Assembly: GCF_000005505.3 (NCBI RefSeq)
Contig: NC_016132.3
Coordinates: forward strand, 51,226,914 to 51,290,913
Direction of reading: 5' to 3'
DNA from: Brachypodium distachyon
Lineage: Eukaryota > Streptophyta > Magnoliopsida > Poales > Poaceae
Length of the DNA stretch: 64,000 nucleotides
Translations under genes and position numbers: made by a program
The notes under the pieces: model-generated
Told to the model about the DNA's origin: nothing
Databases searched by the model: none
The model's input: the letters and a program-made list of their open reading frames with translations, nothing else
Part shown: positions 41,301-52,312 of the stretch, piece by piece
How positions within the stretch are numbered: position 1 is the stretch's first letter
Layout: every line of letters starts with the position of its first letter

Positions 41301-43216
41301 TCATCAGTCGATTCCACGATGCACATGGAGGTGTAAAGGCGCCGGCAGTTCTACCGCACCAAATATAATTGAGCTTTGTTGCGCTGTGCAAATCAAACTT
41401 AATTTGCTCCTTTTTGGATAAGTGCGTGCCCCCCCGCTTTCAGAAATAACTCGGGACCAGTGGGGTGTGCTCGTGGTCACTGTCAACTTAAAAAGCTCTT
41501 TTTCTGCCAAAAGAAAAATCTTCAAAAGTCCCTTTCCGCTCCATTTGCCTTTCTCTCTCGCCAGATCGATCTCAGGGTAGAGAGGACAGGGGCTGCTGGC
41601 TAACGAATAATAAAATGTCCAGCCGGCATATCTTCTAGTACACTGATTTTACCGAATCAGGCTGTGCAGTTGCACAGTGACACGCGCTGTGTACGTACGT
41701 AGTTCGATCCTTACAATTTTGGCTCTCTACGTACTTCTGTGCAATTTGATCTGGACTGGACAGACTAGCTAACACTAAGCAATTAAGGTCGTTTCCTAGG
41801 TACCATGGCAGACGTAAAACGTGCATTCATGTAGCAATGCAGTGTGGAAAGTATGGCCGGCGTACCGAGATCGGCGGCAGCGAGGCGGACGAAGAGGTCC
41901 TGGCCAAAGTCCGGGTACACGCGCAAGTCAGTGAGCCCAGAGTTCCACATGACGCATCCCGATCCCGTGCCACGGCGGTCGCCACCGACGACGTTGGCGC
42001 TGGCGTACGCCGTGCAAGAGCAGTTCCCGAGGCACGCCTCCCTGCACTGCTCCAGGCTAAGCCCCCTGTCCACCACGCTCCGCGCCGTGTCGGGCACCTT
42101 GGCGTGCCTCACCGCGACGAACCCGTCGTCGCCCGCGCCCGTGCTGCCGTTCCGGCAGTCGAGCGGCGTCGTGCGCACGCACCCGTCCCGCCCGTCCCGC
42201 AGTGCCCACGCGGCCGGCGACCTGGGACTGAACCCGCGGAGGCAGCTGCAGACGGGCAAGTTATTGGTGTCGCACACGCCGTTGGGGCCGCAGGGCGACA
42301 CGGCGTCGCACTGGTCCTTGGGTGCGTACCAGTACAGGTTCCACGTCCCCGCCGACTCCACCCACGTCGACCGCTGCAGCAGCCCGTAGTTGCCCGTGCT
42401 GTTCAGGCCCAGCCTCGATATGATGGACTCCCTGTGCACGTGGAAGCTGTAGGTGACTTCCCGCGCGTCGTTGACGAAGCTGAAGGTGAAGCCGGAGTAG
42501 GTGACGGTGTCCGGCACGCCCGTGAACTGGACGCCGTCCCAGGGGCCCGACCGCCAGACCTTCTCGCCGCCGTTCCAGATGAACACCTGCGGGTCGCCGG
42601 ACGTGTCCATGGCCATGACCACGGGGCCAGGGGACGGGTCCGACGGGCTCTTCCATGCCGTCAGCGTCCTGTTCCGCCCCGTCACGTAGTCGATCCCCAG
42701 CTTCATGTCCGGGAGCAGCGTGTCCGTCGGGTGGTCGAACCCCTGCCAGGCCGCCACGCCGTTGCCGTCCGCGAGCACCAGGTTGCCGTTGTCCAGGATC
42801 TTGGCCGTGGGGCTGGCAAGCCTGGATGCCGGCGTGACCGACCACACGACGACGTGCCTCGAGTTGTTGTTACCCGCGGCATTAACAATGGAGAGCGTGC
42901 CGGTGGCGGACACGGAGAGCGTGGCCCGGCCGAGGTTGTCCGCGACATGGCCCGGGATGGGGCGCTCGCGGTTGGCGACCCAGACGACCGTGCGGACGGA
43001 GACCTTGCTGTACCAGACGCCCAGGTAGGTGCCGTTGCCGCCCGGCGGGGTGAAGAAGCCGAGCACGAAGCTGGCGTCGCCACCCGAGACCAGCGTCTCG
43101 TTCGCGCCCAGCGGGCGGCCCGGCGTGACGGTGTCCCTGGCCTGGCATGCCGTGGGCAGCAGCAGCAGCAGAGCGAGCGAGAGGAGGAGGTGGTGGTAAA
43201 AATCAATGGACGCCAT
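38398..43216 (-). CDS. G-type lectin S-receptor-like Ser/Thr kinase (RLK4)
   Basis: An S-domain receptor kinase of 857 residues on the minus strand. Exons (high to low): 43216-41866, 40281-40144, 40003-39831, 39563-39353, 39265-39028, 38944-38794, 38709-38398, all GT-AG and in phase. Order: signal peptide (about 1-26, [17 protein letters not shown]), lectin domain ([25 protein letters not shown]), S-locus and EGF-like region ([13 protein letters not shown]), PAN domain ([14 protein letters not shown]), membrane segment in its own exon ([23 protein letters not shown] split by that exon's limits), kinase. Motifs: GEGGFG, IAVK Lys near 566, HRDMKASN with Asp near 663, DFG near 681. A Gly-rich first exon of high GC contrasts with AT-rich kinase exons. 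Intron 1 (1.6 kb) contains a 240 bp MITE. A TATATATA at about 43668 (minus) may be the promoter. Confidence 0.94.
40618..40857. mobile_element. Stowaway-like MITE in RLK4 intron 1 (240 bp)
   Basis: Begins CTTCCTCCGTTTCTCGAAAG and ends CTTTTTCGAGAAACGGAGGA. TA lies on the left. The right target base pair is mutated (CA). Long complementary arms include TTAGCTTTCATTAAGACA. Confidence 0.88.
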
Positions 43217-44206
43217 TGCTACTAGCTACCGCGTCACTCTATGCGGGATGTAATTGTCGGACTTGGCGTTTTGGACGGGCTCGGGCTGCAGGAATCAGGA
43301 TAGGCTGGTGGTGGAGAAATGCTGCATGTCGATCGTCGTGGAGTGGACTGGCTGCTCACTGGACACCTACAAAAGTAGTCCGATACTTTCTGTAGAGAAA
43401 TAGAGCTGCGATCGATTTCTACCACGAGAAAAAAGGCACAAAGTTCAGTCTACATGTTACCCTGGACTGTACACGGAGCCAGCGAGCTTTCTTGGCTCAC
43501 GTCTTCTGTTGCATACAGCTTCTACAGAATTTGCATGCAGTAAAAGAGGGACTATGAAATGTTCAGATCTACTCCTACCTTCCTGCTGCATCTACCATAC
43601 AGATAACAGAATACAGGTATACCGAAATATGTTTTCGTAGTTGACTCGACTCTCTGATGCTCTGCACATATATATAGGCGCTTACCTTAACCCTTCGCTC
43701 TTGTGTATAGCATCTACTCCGTATTTTCTAAATAAAAGGTTTATCTATTGCTAAGTTGCCTAATTTTTTAGAATCTCAAGTCACTTTTTCGTTACCTTTA
43801 GATCTGAATCCAAATGACGAAGGACGGGAGATTACTTTTTTTTAGAAGAAGGACGTGAGATTACTTAACGCTTCGATCTGGGCCTTTCCGCAATACAGTA
43901 TGGGTGGGCGAAGATGGAAGGGCTTTTTCTCTGGTTATACTTGTGATCATCTGGCCCAGCCCAATGCTCCACCTGCAAAAACGTGGAGAAGCTCGCAAAG
44001 CTGCAACAAAGGCCCATCCTTTTGTATCTGTCTCTGGAAACCCATCCAATTTCCCTCACACAAAAAAGGAAACCCATCCAATTTGGCTGGCCCTTTTCTC
44101 TTACCTAATTGGAACGTTAGATTTAGCTTGATGACTAGAAAACTCATGTTAGATATTCTCCACATGCAAACACGTGTTAGATATTCTGGATCTACCGCGA
44201 GTCTGC
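43217..44206. other. RLK4 upstream region
   Basis: No gene. The minus-strand TATA-like motif near 43668-43677 is about 450 bp above the RLK4 ATG. Local repeats TGTTAGATATTC and GACTAGAAAAC occur just before the retrotransposon. Confidence 0.45.
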
Positions 44207-44998
44207 TGTCGGGGGATGACCACGGGTAGAGTCATGGCGACACAACTCTAGCCGAGACGACGGAGGCAAAGCCGGCATAGTTATATATGTCGTTATTGTA
44301 AAGTCAAACTGACACTAAGCCGGTATCCCGGGCGTATGCCGGTATGACTATTTTGTCTTATGAGTTTCCAGGATAATGACGAGCACCTTGATCTCGGCTC
44401 TCAACGGTCTACCACGCGGTGCAAAGTAAAATAGAGCCATCATCATCTCAAAAAAGCAGTCAGCGCCGGCGTACCGGCGTCAGGCGACTGTAGAGAGGAA
44501 GCACCGAAAGAGAATTTCTGACGAAAGCCGGCAGAGGATAGCGGTACTTTCTGCAGGGTGACAGGGAAAAATAAAGTTGTCTTGTCCCCTACGGTGCTAC
44601 TGGGAGGGAACCAAGCCGCGTGCCCGGCGCGGCCCAAGGAAGATGGCGTTAGACTTGACCACATGTCAGTGTGACATGGGCGGCATATAAATAAAACTTT
44701 ACCCCTCTGTAAGAAGAGAGGACGGTGCGCTTAGACAACTAGGGTTTCCCCTTCTTCTTCTTCTTTCTCAAGAATACAGCTCAAGGAGCACCATTGTTGA
44801 GGTTGCCTATCTCGGCTAATACAACAAAGCAGGAGTAGGAGTCTTACCTCGGCAAGAGAGCTCCGAACCTGGGTAGATCCGTGTGTGCTTGTGTGATTTG
44901 TGTGTGTTTCCCTTCAGGTCCTTCCTCCTCCGGTTCCTCCTTCGTCCAGGCCCCAAGTTAAGCCATCCTATGGCATCTGTCGTGACACCACCACGACA
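44207..44998 (+). repeat. 5' LTR (792 bp)
   Basis: Begins TGTCGGGGGATGACC and ends CACGACA. It contains a TATA box TATAAATA at 44686-44693 and a transcribed leader rich in TTCTTCTTC. It aligns end to end with the 3' LTR, with small indels and substitutions. Confidence 0.93.
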
Positions 44999-47900
44999 GT
45001 TGGCGTCCACCGTGGGGCCAGCAGCGGCGCTGGCTGGAGTTTTCATCCGTACGGGAAGCTTCCTCATCACCGGAGAGCGCGTGGTCTCTAGTTTGGTCCA
45101 GAGATTCGGCTCTCCGGGCTTCATCGACAACAACGTAGGCTGCTTGAACGGCGCACCGCTTCCCTGCGTAGGCCGCTTCATCAACTTTGGCTTGCACGAG
45201 GTTTACGTTGCTACTGACAGTCCTCGCAGGTACCTAGAGCAGGTGGTGATGGCCGAAGATCCTCCTGCCATCTGCATGGTTCGTGGCGGGCACGCCGACT
45301 GCACCGCTGACCGTGTGGAGGTCATGGTGACGGCTCAGGGCGTCGATGCGGGAAGGGACGCCACAGGAAGCGGCGTGGTCCCAACCAAGTCCGTCGGAAC
45401 GGCGAAGCTCCCCTTGGAGAAACCGGAGAACATCGCCGCTCAAGCCGGCACATCCGCTCTGCCGCCAAAGCTAACATAGATCCAGGCCTCCATCGAACGG
45501 CTGACCGCGCCGGTAGCGTCGAACGCTAGCCCGGTCCAGCTGCAGGCGGAGTTGGAGTTGGAGAGACAAAAGCTGCTGAAGGAAGCAGTCGATGTCGCTC
45601 ACGCTCGACAACAGCTCGACATCTCGCTCCGTGAGTATAACAAAGCACATGGTCTTAGTTCTATTGCGTTTACTAACCCTAGCCGAGTTGGGGAGGTGCG
45701 TAATCATGGCAAGAACTTGAATGCCGGGATGACGAGAGAAGTCAGGGGTGCACCAGCAGCGTCGACAAGTTTTGCCTCGGCACTGAAGCCGAAATACAAT
45801 ACCCCTGTCAAAAATCTCAGAGCTGCCGAGGCTGCGGCTGAGGAGTTGCCGAGTCTTACGGGAGAGGCACTTCGGCAGCAGCAGCTACTCGTGAAAGAGC
45901 TGCTCCAAATAGCTAACGAGCAGAATGAGGCGTATATGAGAATGCACGGCAAACCCGGCGCATCTCAGGTTATTCACTCGGCTGCAGATGCCGGTGGCCG
46001 TGTTGACAAGCAAGCGTCCTCACCTGGTGGCAAACGGGACAAAAGCGTAAACTCTGGCTGGAATAAGCAGCTGGAGCGTCATGATCCGGTTCTGGCAGAG
46101 AAACAGATAGTCAGAAGGGTTGATGACAGCCAAAGCGTCCTGCGTCCCGGCGACAATCGCCGAGACCAGCAAGAACGTTACTCGTTTGATCATGAACACC
46201 GACCTCGGGGTCCGGCACCCAATACTGCTGCAGGACAGCAGGGTGTCGGGCGCAATCCCCCCTATCGAGGTGAAGATCGCCAGTATGACCGTTACGATGA
46301 CGGGTACTCGGCTATGGGCGACGAGGGTTATATCAGGCGAGAGCGTGATAATCTCGGCCCGCTCGGAGCCCGAGTTGGGAACTGACAGGTATCACCTCTG
46401 GATGCCCGACATAGTGTTGACAGAATTTATCTGTCCGAGCTTCTGGAGGAGCAAGGCCCTCCGAGACCGTGTTGCTTTGCGCATCAGATCATGAGGAAGA
46501 GACCAGCCCTGGGTTTCCAGCCGTCCAAGGGTACAAGAACGTATGACGGCAGCACTAAACCGGAAGATTGGCTGGAAGACTATGTCACGGCGGTGAGCGT
46601 GGCAGGCGGTAACCGCAGATGGGCAATACGTTATGTACCCCAGATGCTGGTAGGGCTGGCAAGAATATGGCTGAACAACTTGCCGGAGGGCAGCATCAAT
46701 TGCTGGATAGACTTCGAGGAAGCTTTTGTCAGCAATTTCACTAGCACTTACAAGAGGCCAAATCGTCCTCAACAGTTGTCCATGTGCAAGCAAAGAGACA
46801 ACGAGACTGACTGGGATTACCTGACAAGGTGGAACAATCTCCGCAATTCCTGCGAAGGGATAGTGGAATCGCAAACCATAGTGTGGTTTGCCCAACGATG
46901 CCGACACGGCAGCATGCTGTGGCAGAAGCTGCAAAGAGAGATGCCGGCCACTCTATCTGAGATGATCAGAATCGCTGGCATGTATGCGCTTGGCGATCCG
47001 ACTCAGCCCTCGCTGATGCCGGCAGAACCACAAAGGGAGCAACTGACATACAATCCTGCCGGGGCATTCCGGAGGAACGATCATCAAGATCATCGCAACA
47101 AGAGAAAAGATGATAGGCCCGATTACCGGTATGGGCCAGCCCATGTTGCCGCAATTCAGGATCAACCTGATGCCGGCTCCAGCCAGCGTCAGAAAACAGG
47201 AAATCAGCAATGGGTCAAGAAGGGAGAACAAAAGAATTCCTGGCAGGATAAGCCGAAGTATACGTTCGAGGTGATGTTGGATCAGCCTTGTCGTTTTCAC
47301 ACAACTAACCCCAACAAGCCGGCGAACCACACAACGCGGCAATGCAGCTGGATGCAGCGGGCCGAGAAGGGCGAAGCAAGTCGGTTACCCCCTCCTCCAC
47401 CGCTTACAGGTGCTAACGCACAGATCCAGGGACCCCCTCAGGCAAACAATGCAGTCAACCAGATGGAAGAACAAGAAATCCCGGAGTATGCCGGAAGAAA
47501 TGAGTACAAAGAGCATCACCAGAGCTACATGATCTTCATCACTGAGCCAACTGACAAGCAAAGTCAGCGCAGGCGAGAGATGGAGGTCAATGCTGTTATG
47601 CCGGCTGTTCCAAAGTTCAAGTATTGGTCGGAGCAGGAGATCAATTGGAACCGGGCAGACCATCCCAAGGTTATGCCCAACCCTGGCGTATATGCCCTGG
47701 TGGTCGACCCGATACTCATCGGGCCCGACATTAACGTCAAGTTCACTCGGGTTCTCATCGATAATGGGAGTAGCATCAATATCCTGTACCGGGATATCAT
47801 GCTTAAGCTCGGCATTACTGATAACATGCTTGAGCCCAGCCGGACTATCTTTCACGGTATTGTGTCGGGAGCATCTTGTGCCCCGGTAGGCAAGATTCGA

Positions 47901-50900
47901 GTAGACGTCTTATTCGGCACCAGGGAGAACTGTCGGACCGAAATCTAGTGTTCGAAGTGGTGGACCTTAGCAGTCCGTACCATGCGCTGCTTGGCAGACC
48001 GGCACTCGCCAAGTTCATGGCTACTACTCACATTGGTTATCTGAAGATGAAGATGCCGGGACCAAATAGTACCATACCTATCACTGGCAACTACAAACGC
48101 TCAATGGAATGTGCAGCGGACAGGTCTGCTTTGCCCGAGTCACTGGTCATTGTAGGCGAGAAGAAGAAGTTACAAGAAGCTATTGCGATGGCTCAGGCAG
48201 CACAAATTGGCCTGCCGACTATGACAAATCCCCATGGAAGTGTGGCCTTTCAGGCAGCCAAGGAGACAAAGAAGGTACAGGTTGACAGTGAGTTTCCGGA
48301 CCGCACCGTCATCATTGGTGCCGGCCTCGGAGAGAAATAGGAAGGTGAGCTCAGCAGCTTTCTCCATGAGAATCGGGATATCTTCGCATGGTCAACTCAA
48401 GACTTGCCAGGTGTGCCGAGGGAGTTGGCTGAGCACTCATTACATGTCAGACCAGACGCAAGACCGGTGAAGCAGCCCCTTCGACGCTTCGCCGACGACA
48501 GAAGGAAAGTCATATCGGAAGAAGTATCCCGGCTTCTAGCTACCGGCTTTATCATGGAAGTGTTGCATCCCGACTGGCTGGCAAACCCGGTCATGGTCGA
48601 GAAGAAGAAAGACGACCCAACTGCTGCCAAGGTGTGACGCATGTGTATCGACTACACCAGCCTAAACTATGCATGTCCCAAAGATCCATTTCCGTTACCT
48701 TGGATCGATCAAGTGATTGACTCCACTGCCGGGTGTGAGCTGCTGTCTTTTGTAGATGCGTACTCTGGTTTTCACCAGATACCACTGAACCCTAATGATC
48801 AAATAAAGACATCATTTATCACCCCTTTCAGGGCTTATTGCTATCGCACTATGCCGTTCGGTTTGAGAAATGCAGGGGCCACTTATCAAAGGTGCATGCA
48901 GAAATGCTTGCACGATCAACTCGGCAAAAATGTGCAAGTATATGTCGACGACGTCATCATAAAAACCAAGGAAAGCGCCACGCTTCTGGATGATATCCGG
49001 GAAACATTCACAAATCTGAGGAGATTCCGAATGAAACTGAACCCGGCCAAATGCACATTCGGTGTGCCGGCAGGAAAATTACTTGGGTTCCTGATATCAA
49101 GCCGAGGTGTAGAAACGAACCATGTGAAAATTGCCGCTATAGAAAGAATGAAATTGCCAAAGTGCCTCAAAGATGTGCAGAAATTCACTGGATGCTTAGC
49201 ATCGCTGAGTCGTTTCGTTAGTCGGCTAGGTGAAAAGGCTATGCCCTTATATCAGCTGATGAAGAAAACCGACAAATTTGTGTGGACGCCACAGGCAGAC
49301 CTAGCTTTTCAAGAGCTGAAAAAGATGATTGCTACGGCACCAATATTAGCTTTGCCGATGGAGAAGGAGCCTATGTTATTATACATAGCAGCAACGAACC
49401 GAGTCGTTAGTGTCGTGATCGAAGAGGAAAGGGATGAAAACGGCAAATCGGTGCAGAGGCCGGTATATTACCTGAGCGAGGTATTATCGTCGTCCAAGCA
49501 GAATTATCCCCATTACCAGAAAATGGCGTACGGCGTATATATGGCGGCAAAGAAGCTAAAGCATTACTTTGAGGCACATCAGATTCGAGTTATATGTGAG
49601 GCGCCCGTCTCAGAAATCATGAGTAACAAAGACGCGAGCGGCCGAGTCGCAAAATGGGTTGTCGAGTTGGCACCCTATGCGTTGCAGCACGACAGACGGG
49701 ATGCCGTGAAATCTCAGGCTCTGACGGATTTCCTGGTGGATTGGGCCGAGATGGAGTATGAACCACCGCCTCCGGAAATTAACTACTAGAAAATGCATTT
49801 TGACGGCTCTAAGATGAAAAATGGGCTTGGTGCCGGCATAGTTCTGACCTCGCCAAAGCGCGACCAACTTAAGTACGTGTTGCAAATTCACTTCGCAGCA
49901 CCCAAGAATGTAGCCGAGTATGAGACACTTGTGCACGGACTAAAGATGGCGAAAGAAATTGGAGTCCGCTGGATTCAATGCTTTGGTGATTCCGATCTGG
50001 TCGTCCAGCAAGCTTCTGGTAACTGGGATGCATGGGACGCCAACATGGCGCTATACCGGTTCCATGTTCAGAAGATCAGTGGCCATTTCGAAGGGTGCGA
50101 GTTTCATCATATACCACGGGCAGAAAATGAGGCAGCCGACACATTGTCGAAACTCGGCTCAACACGACAGGCTATTCCGGCTGGTGTGGCGTTAGAGCAT
50201 TTACACAAACCATCCGTCAAGCTATCACCAGAATCAGAGTCCATATTTATCCCGGAGAGCTCAGAAGCCGATGTCACCCCCATGGACATCGACAGCGGCA
50301 ACGGTTCCAGTAACCCGAGGACTGAGTGCCTTAATCCGGCAGAAGCAATGTCGATTGAGCCAATGGATATAGATGTGCCGGATGAGCCGATCTTCACTAC
50401 TTGTCCTGTGCCGGTTTGGGCGCAACCGATAATGTCTTACCTCAAAGATGGGAATCTCCCGGAAGAGGAAGTGTCGGCAAGACAAATTCAGAGAAGGGCG
50501 AACGCGTACACCATCATCAATGGCGAGCTTTACAAGAGGAGCGTCACTAACGTCCTACAGCGATGCGTCGAGCCGGAAGAAGGGCAAGAAATACTTCGGG
50601 ATATTCATCAGGAAGAGTGTGGCCATCATGCATCTTCAAGAATGCTAGTAGGCAAAGCTTTCCGGCATGGTTTTTATTGGCCGAGTGTGTTGCAGGAAGC
50701 AGAGGACATAGTCAGGAAGTGTAACGGCTGCCAGCGATATGCCAGCAAGATTCATATGCCGACGTCCGAGCTCAAGACCATTCCAATCACTTGGCCGTTT
50801 GCTGTTTGGTGTTTGGATATGGTGGGACCGTTCAAGCGGGCGCGAGGAGGCATGACGCATATCCTGGTTATGGTCGACAAGTTCACCAAATGGATTGAGG

Positions 50901-51681
50901 TGAAGCCGATAAAAAAGTGTGACGGCAAAATCGCGGTGTCATTTCTGAAGGATATCATCTTGAGATATGGGTACCCGCACAGTATCATCACGGATAATGG
51001 AACGAACTTCGCGGATGGACCTTTTGCGCGATTCTGTGCGGAGAAGAAAATCCGGCTGGATGTCGCTTCCGTAGCACATCCTCAATCCAATGGACAAGTT
51101 GAAAGAGCAAACGGCATGGTTTTGGCCGGCATAAAACCTCGACTAATTGAGCCATTGGAACGTACTCCGAGATGCTGGCTGGACGAACTTCCGGCCTTAC
51201 TATGGAGTCTCAGGACGACTCCCAATCGCTCTGCAAGCTACATGCCATTCTTCCTCTTATATGGGGCGGAAGCTGTCCTACCAGCCGACAGTGAACATGA
51301 CTCTCCACGAGTAACCATGTATACGGAAGCCAAGGTAAAAGAGGTCCGAGAAAATGATGTCGACATGCTCGAAGAAGCACGGGAATTGGCTCTATCTCGG
51401 TCGGCCATCTACCAACAGCACCTAAGGCGTAATCACCGCCGAAAGGTCAGCCTGCGAGTATTCCGAGAAGGAGATCTTGTCCTCCGACTTGTGTAGCGCA
51501 CAGCTGGCATGCACAAACTATCACCTCCATGGGAAGGACCCTTCATTGTGAGCAAAGCGCTCCACAATGATTTCTACTATCTTATAGATGCACAAGATCT
51601 AAGGCGAACAGGATGGATCGGTCAGGCGAGGAGACCAAGAGGCCATGGAACGTAGCCTTGCTTGGTCCGTTCTATACTTGA
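44970..51681 (+). pseudogene. Decayed gag-pol polyprotein of the Gypsy element
   Basis: The reading frame stays open from inside the LTR (ATG 44970) and is broken by stops at 45477, 46383, 48338, 48635, 49787 and 51494. A frameshift lies around 47880-47950 and another near the 3' end (51500-51640). Recognisable parts: gag core (about 46530-46960), aspartic protease with DNGSS (about 47750-47780), reverse transcriptase with YVDD (about 48950), RT-linked RNase H (about 49330-49780), second archaeal-type RNase H (about 49790-50170), zinc-finger HHCC and D-D-E integrase (about 50600-51250, including TDNGTNF). Several stops look like TGG to TAG or TGA changes. Confidence 0.9.
45001..45018 (+). other. 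Primer-binding-site candidate
   Basis: TGGCGTCCACCGTGGGGC lies two bases after the 5' LTR. The TGGCGNC start resembles the tRNA-Asp-type sites of Tat/Athila elements, but the tRNA match was not computed. Confidence 0.5.
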
Positions 51682-52312
51682 GAGCTGAGTATTTGTATCG
51701 TTTTTTCCTTATGTTGAATGTTTTAAGACAATGAAATTATCCGCCGAGTTCTTAAAAGAAACTCGGGGACTTCCATATCATTTAAGTGTTGTATTGCAAT
51801 TATCTTTCGTGTGTCGGCGTGGCTTAGTTGCGTAATCTTATGTCGGTCTAGTAGTGTGTCGGCGTTGAAAATCCCCTCTATGACTTCGTTGCTGTCTGCA
51901 ACCGGCTTCATGGCAAGCTAGAGACGGGTATAAAATAACCGTACACATGAAAAGCGACTACGAAAACAAGCAATGAAGCGATCCGAGATGCACATTATTT
52001 TAACTCGGCGTTTCTTTTTTAACTTGGTTATTGCCGAGCGAATTTGTCGAGTCACTTTTTTTTTCGAAAGAGTGGTTTTATGACTTTGTGATTCATACGT
52101 CGAACGTCGGCAAGGCAGACAAAAGAACCGAAGTCATAAAATTTCACTAAGAGAAAAAAAAAGGAACTTGGGGACTCGGTCGAGAATTCGATAAGCAAAA
52201 GACTTAATTGAATTAAGAGCAAGATGTCTTACAGACATAAGTATATCATTTCGATTACATTTGTACCCGGCATTCCGGGGATCTAATATTTCTAGAGTTT
52301 TTTCTGACTAAG

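Noticed and set aside
41837..43225. 462-codon plus-strand open frame over RLK4 exon 1
   Set aside because: Shadow of the minus-strand lectin exon.
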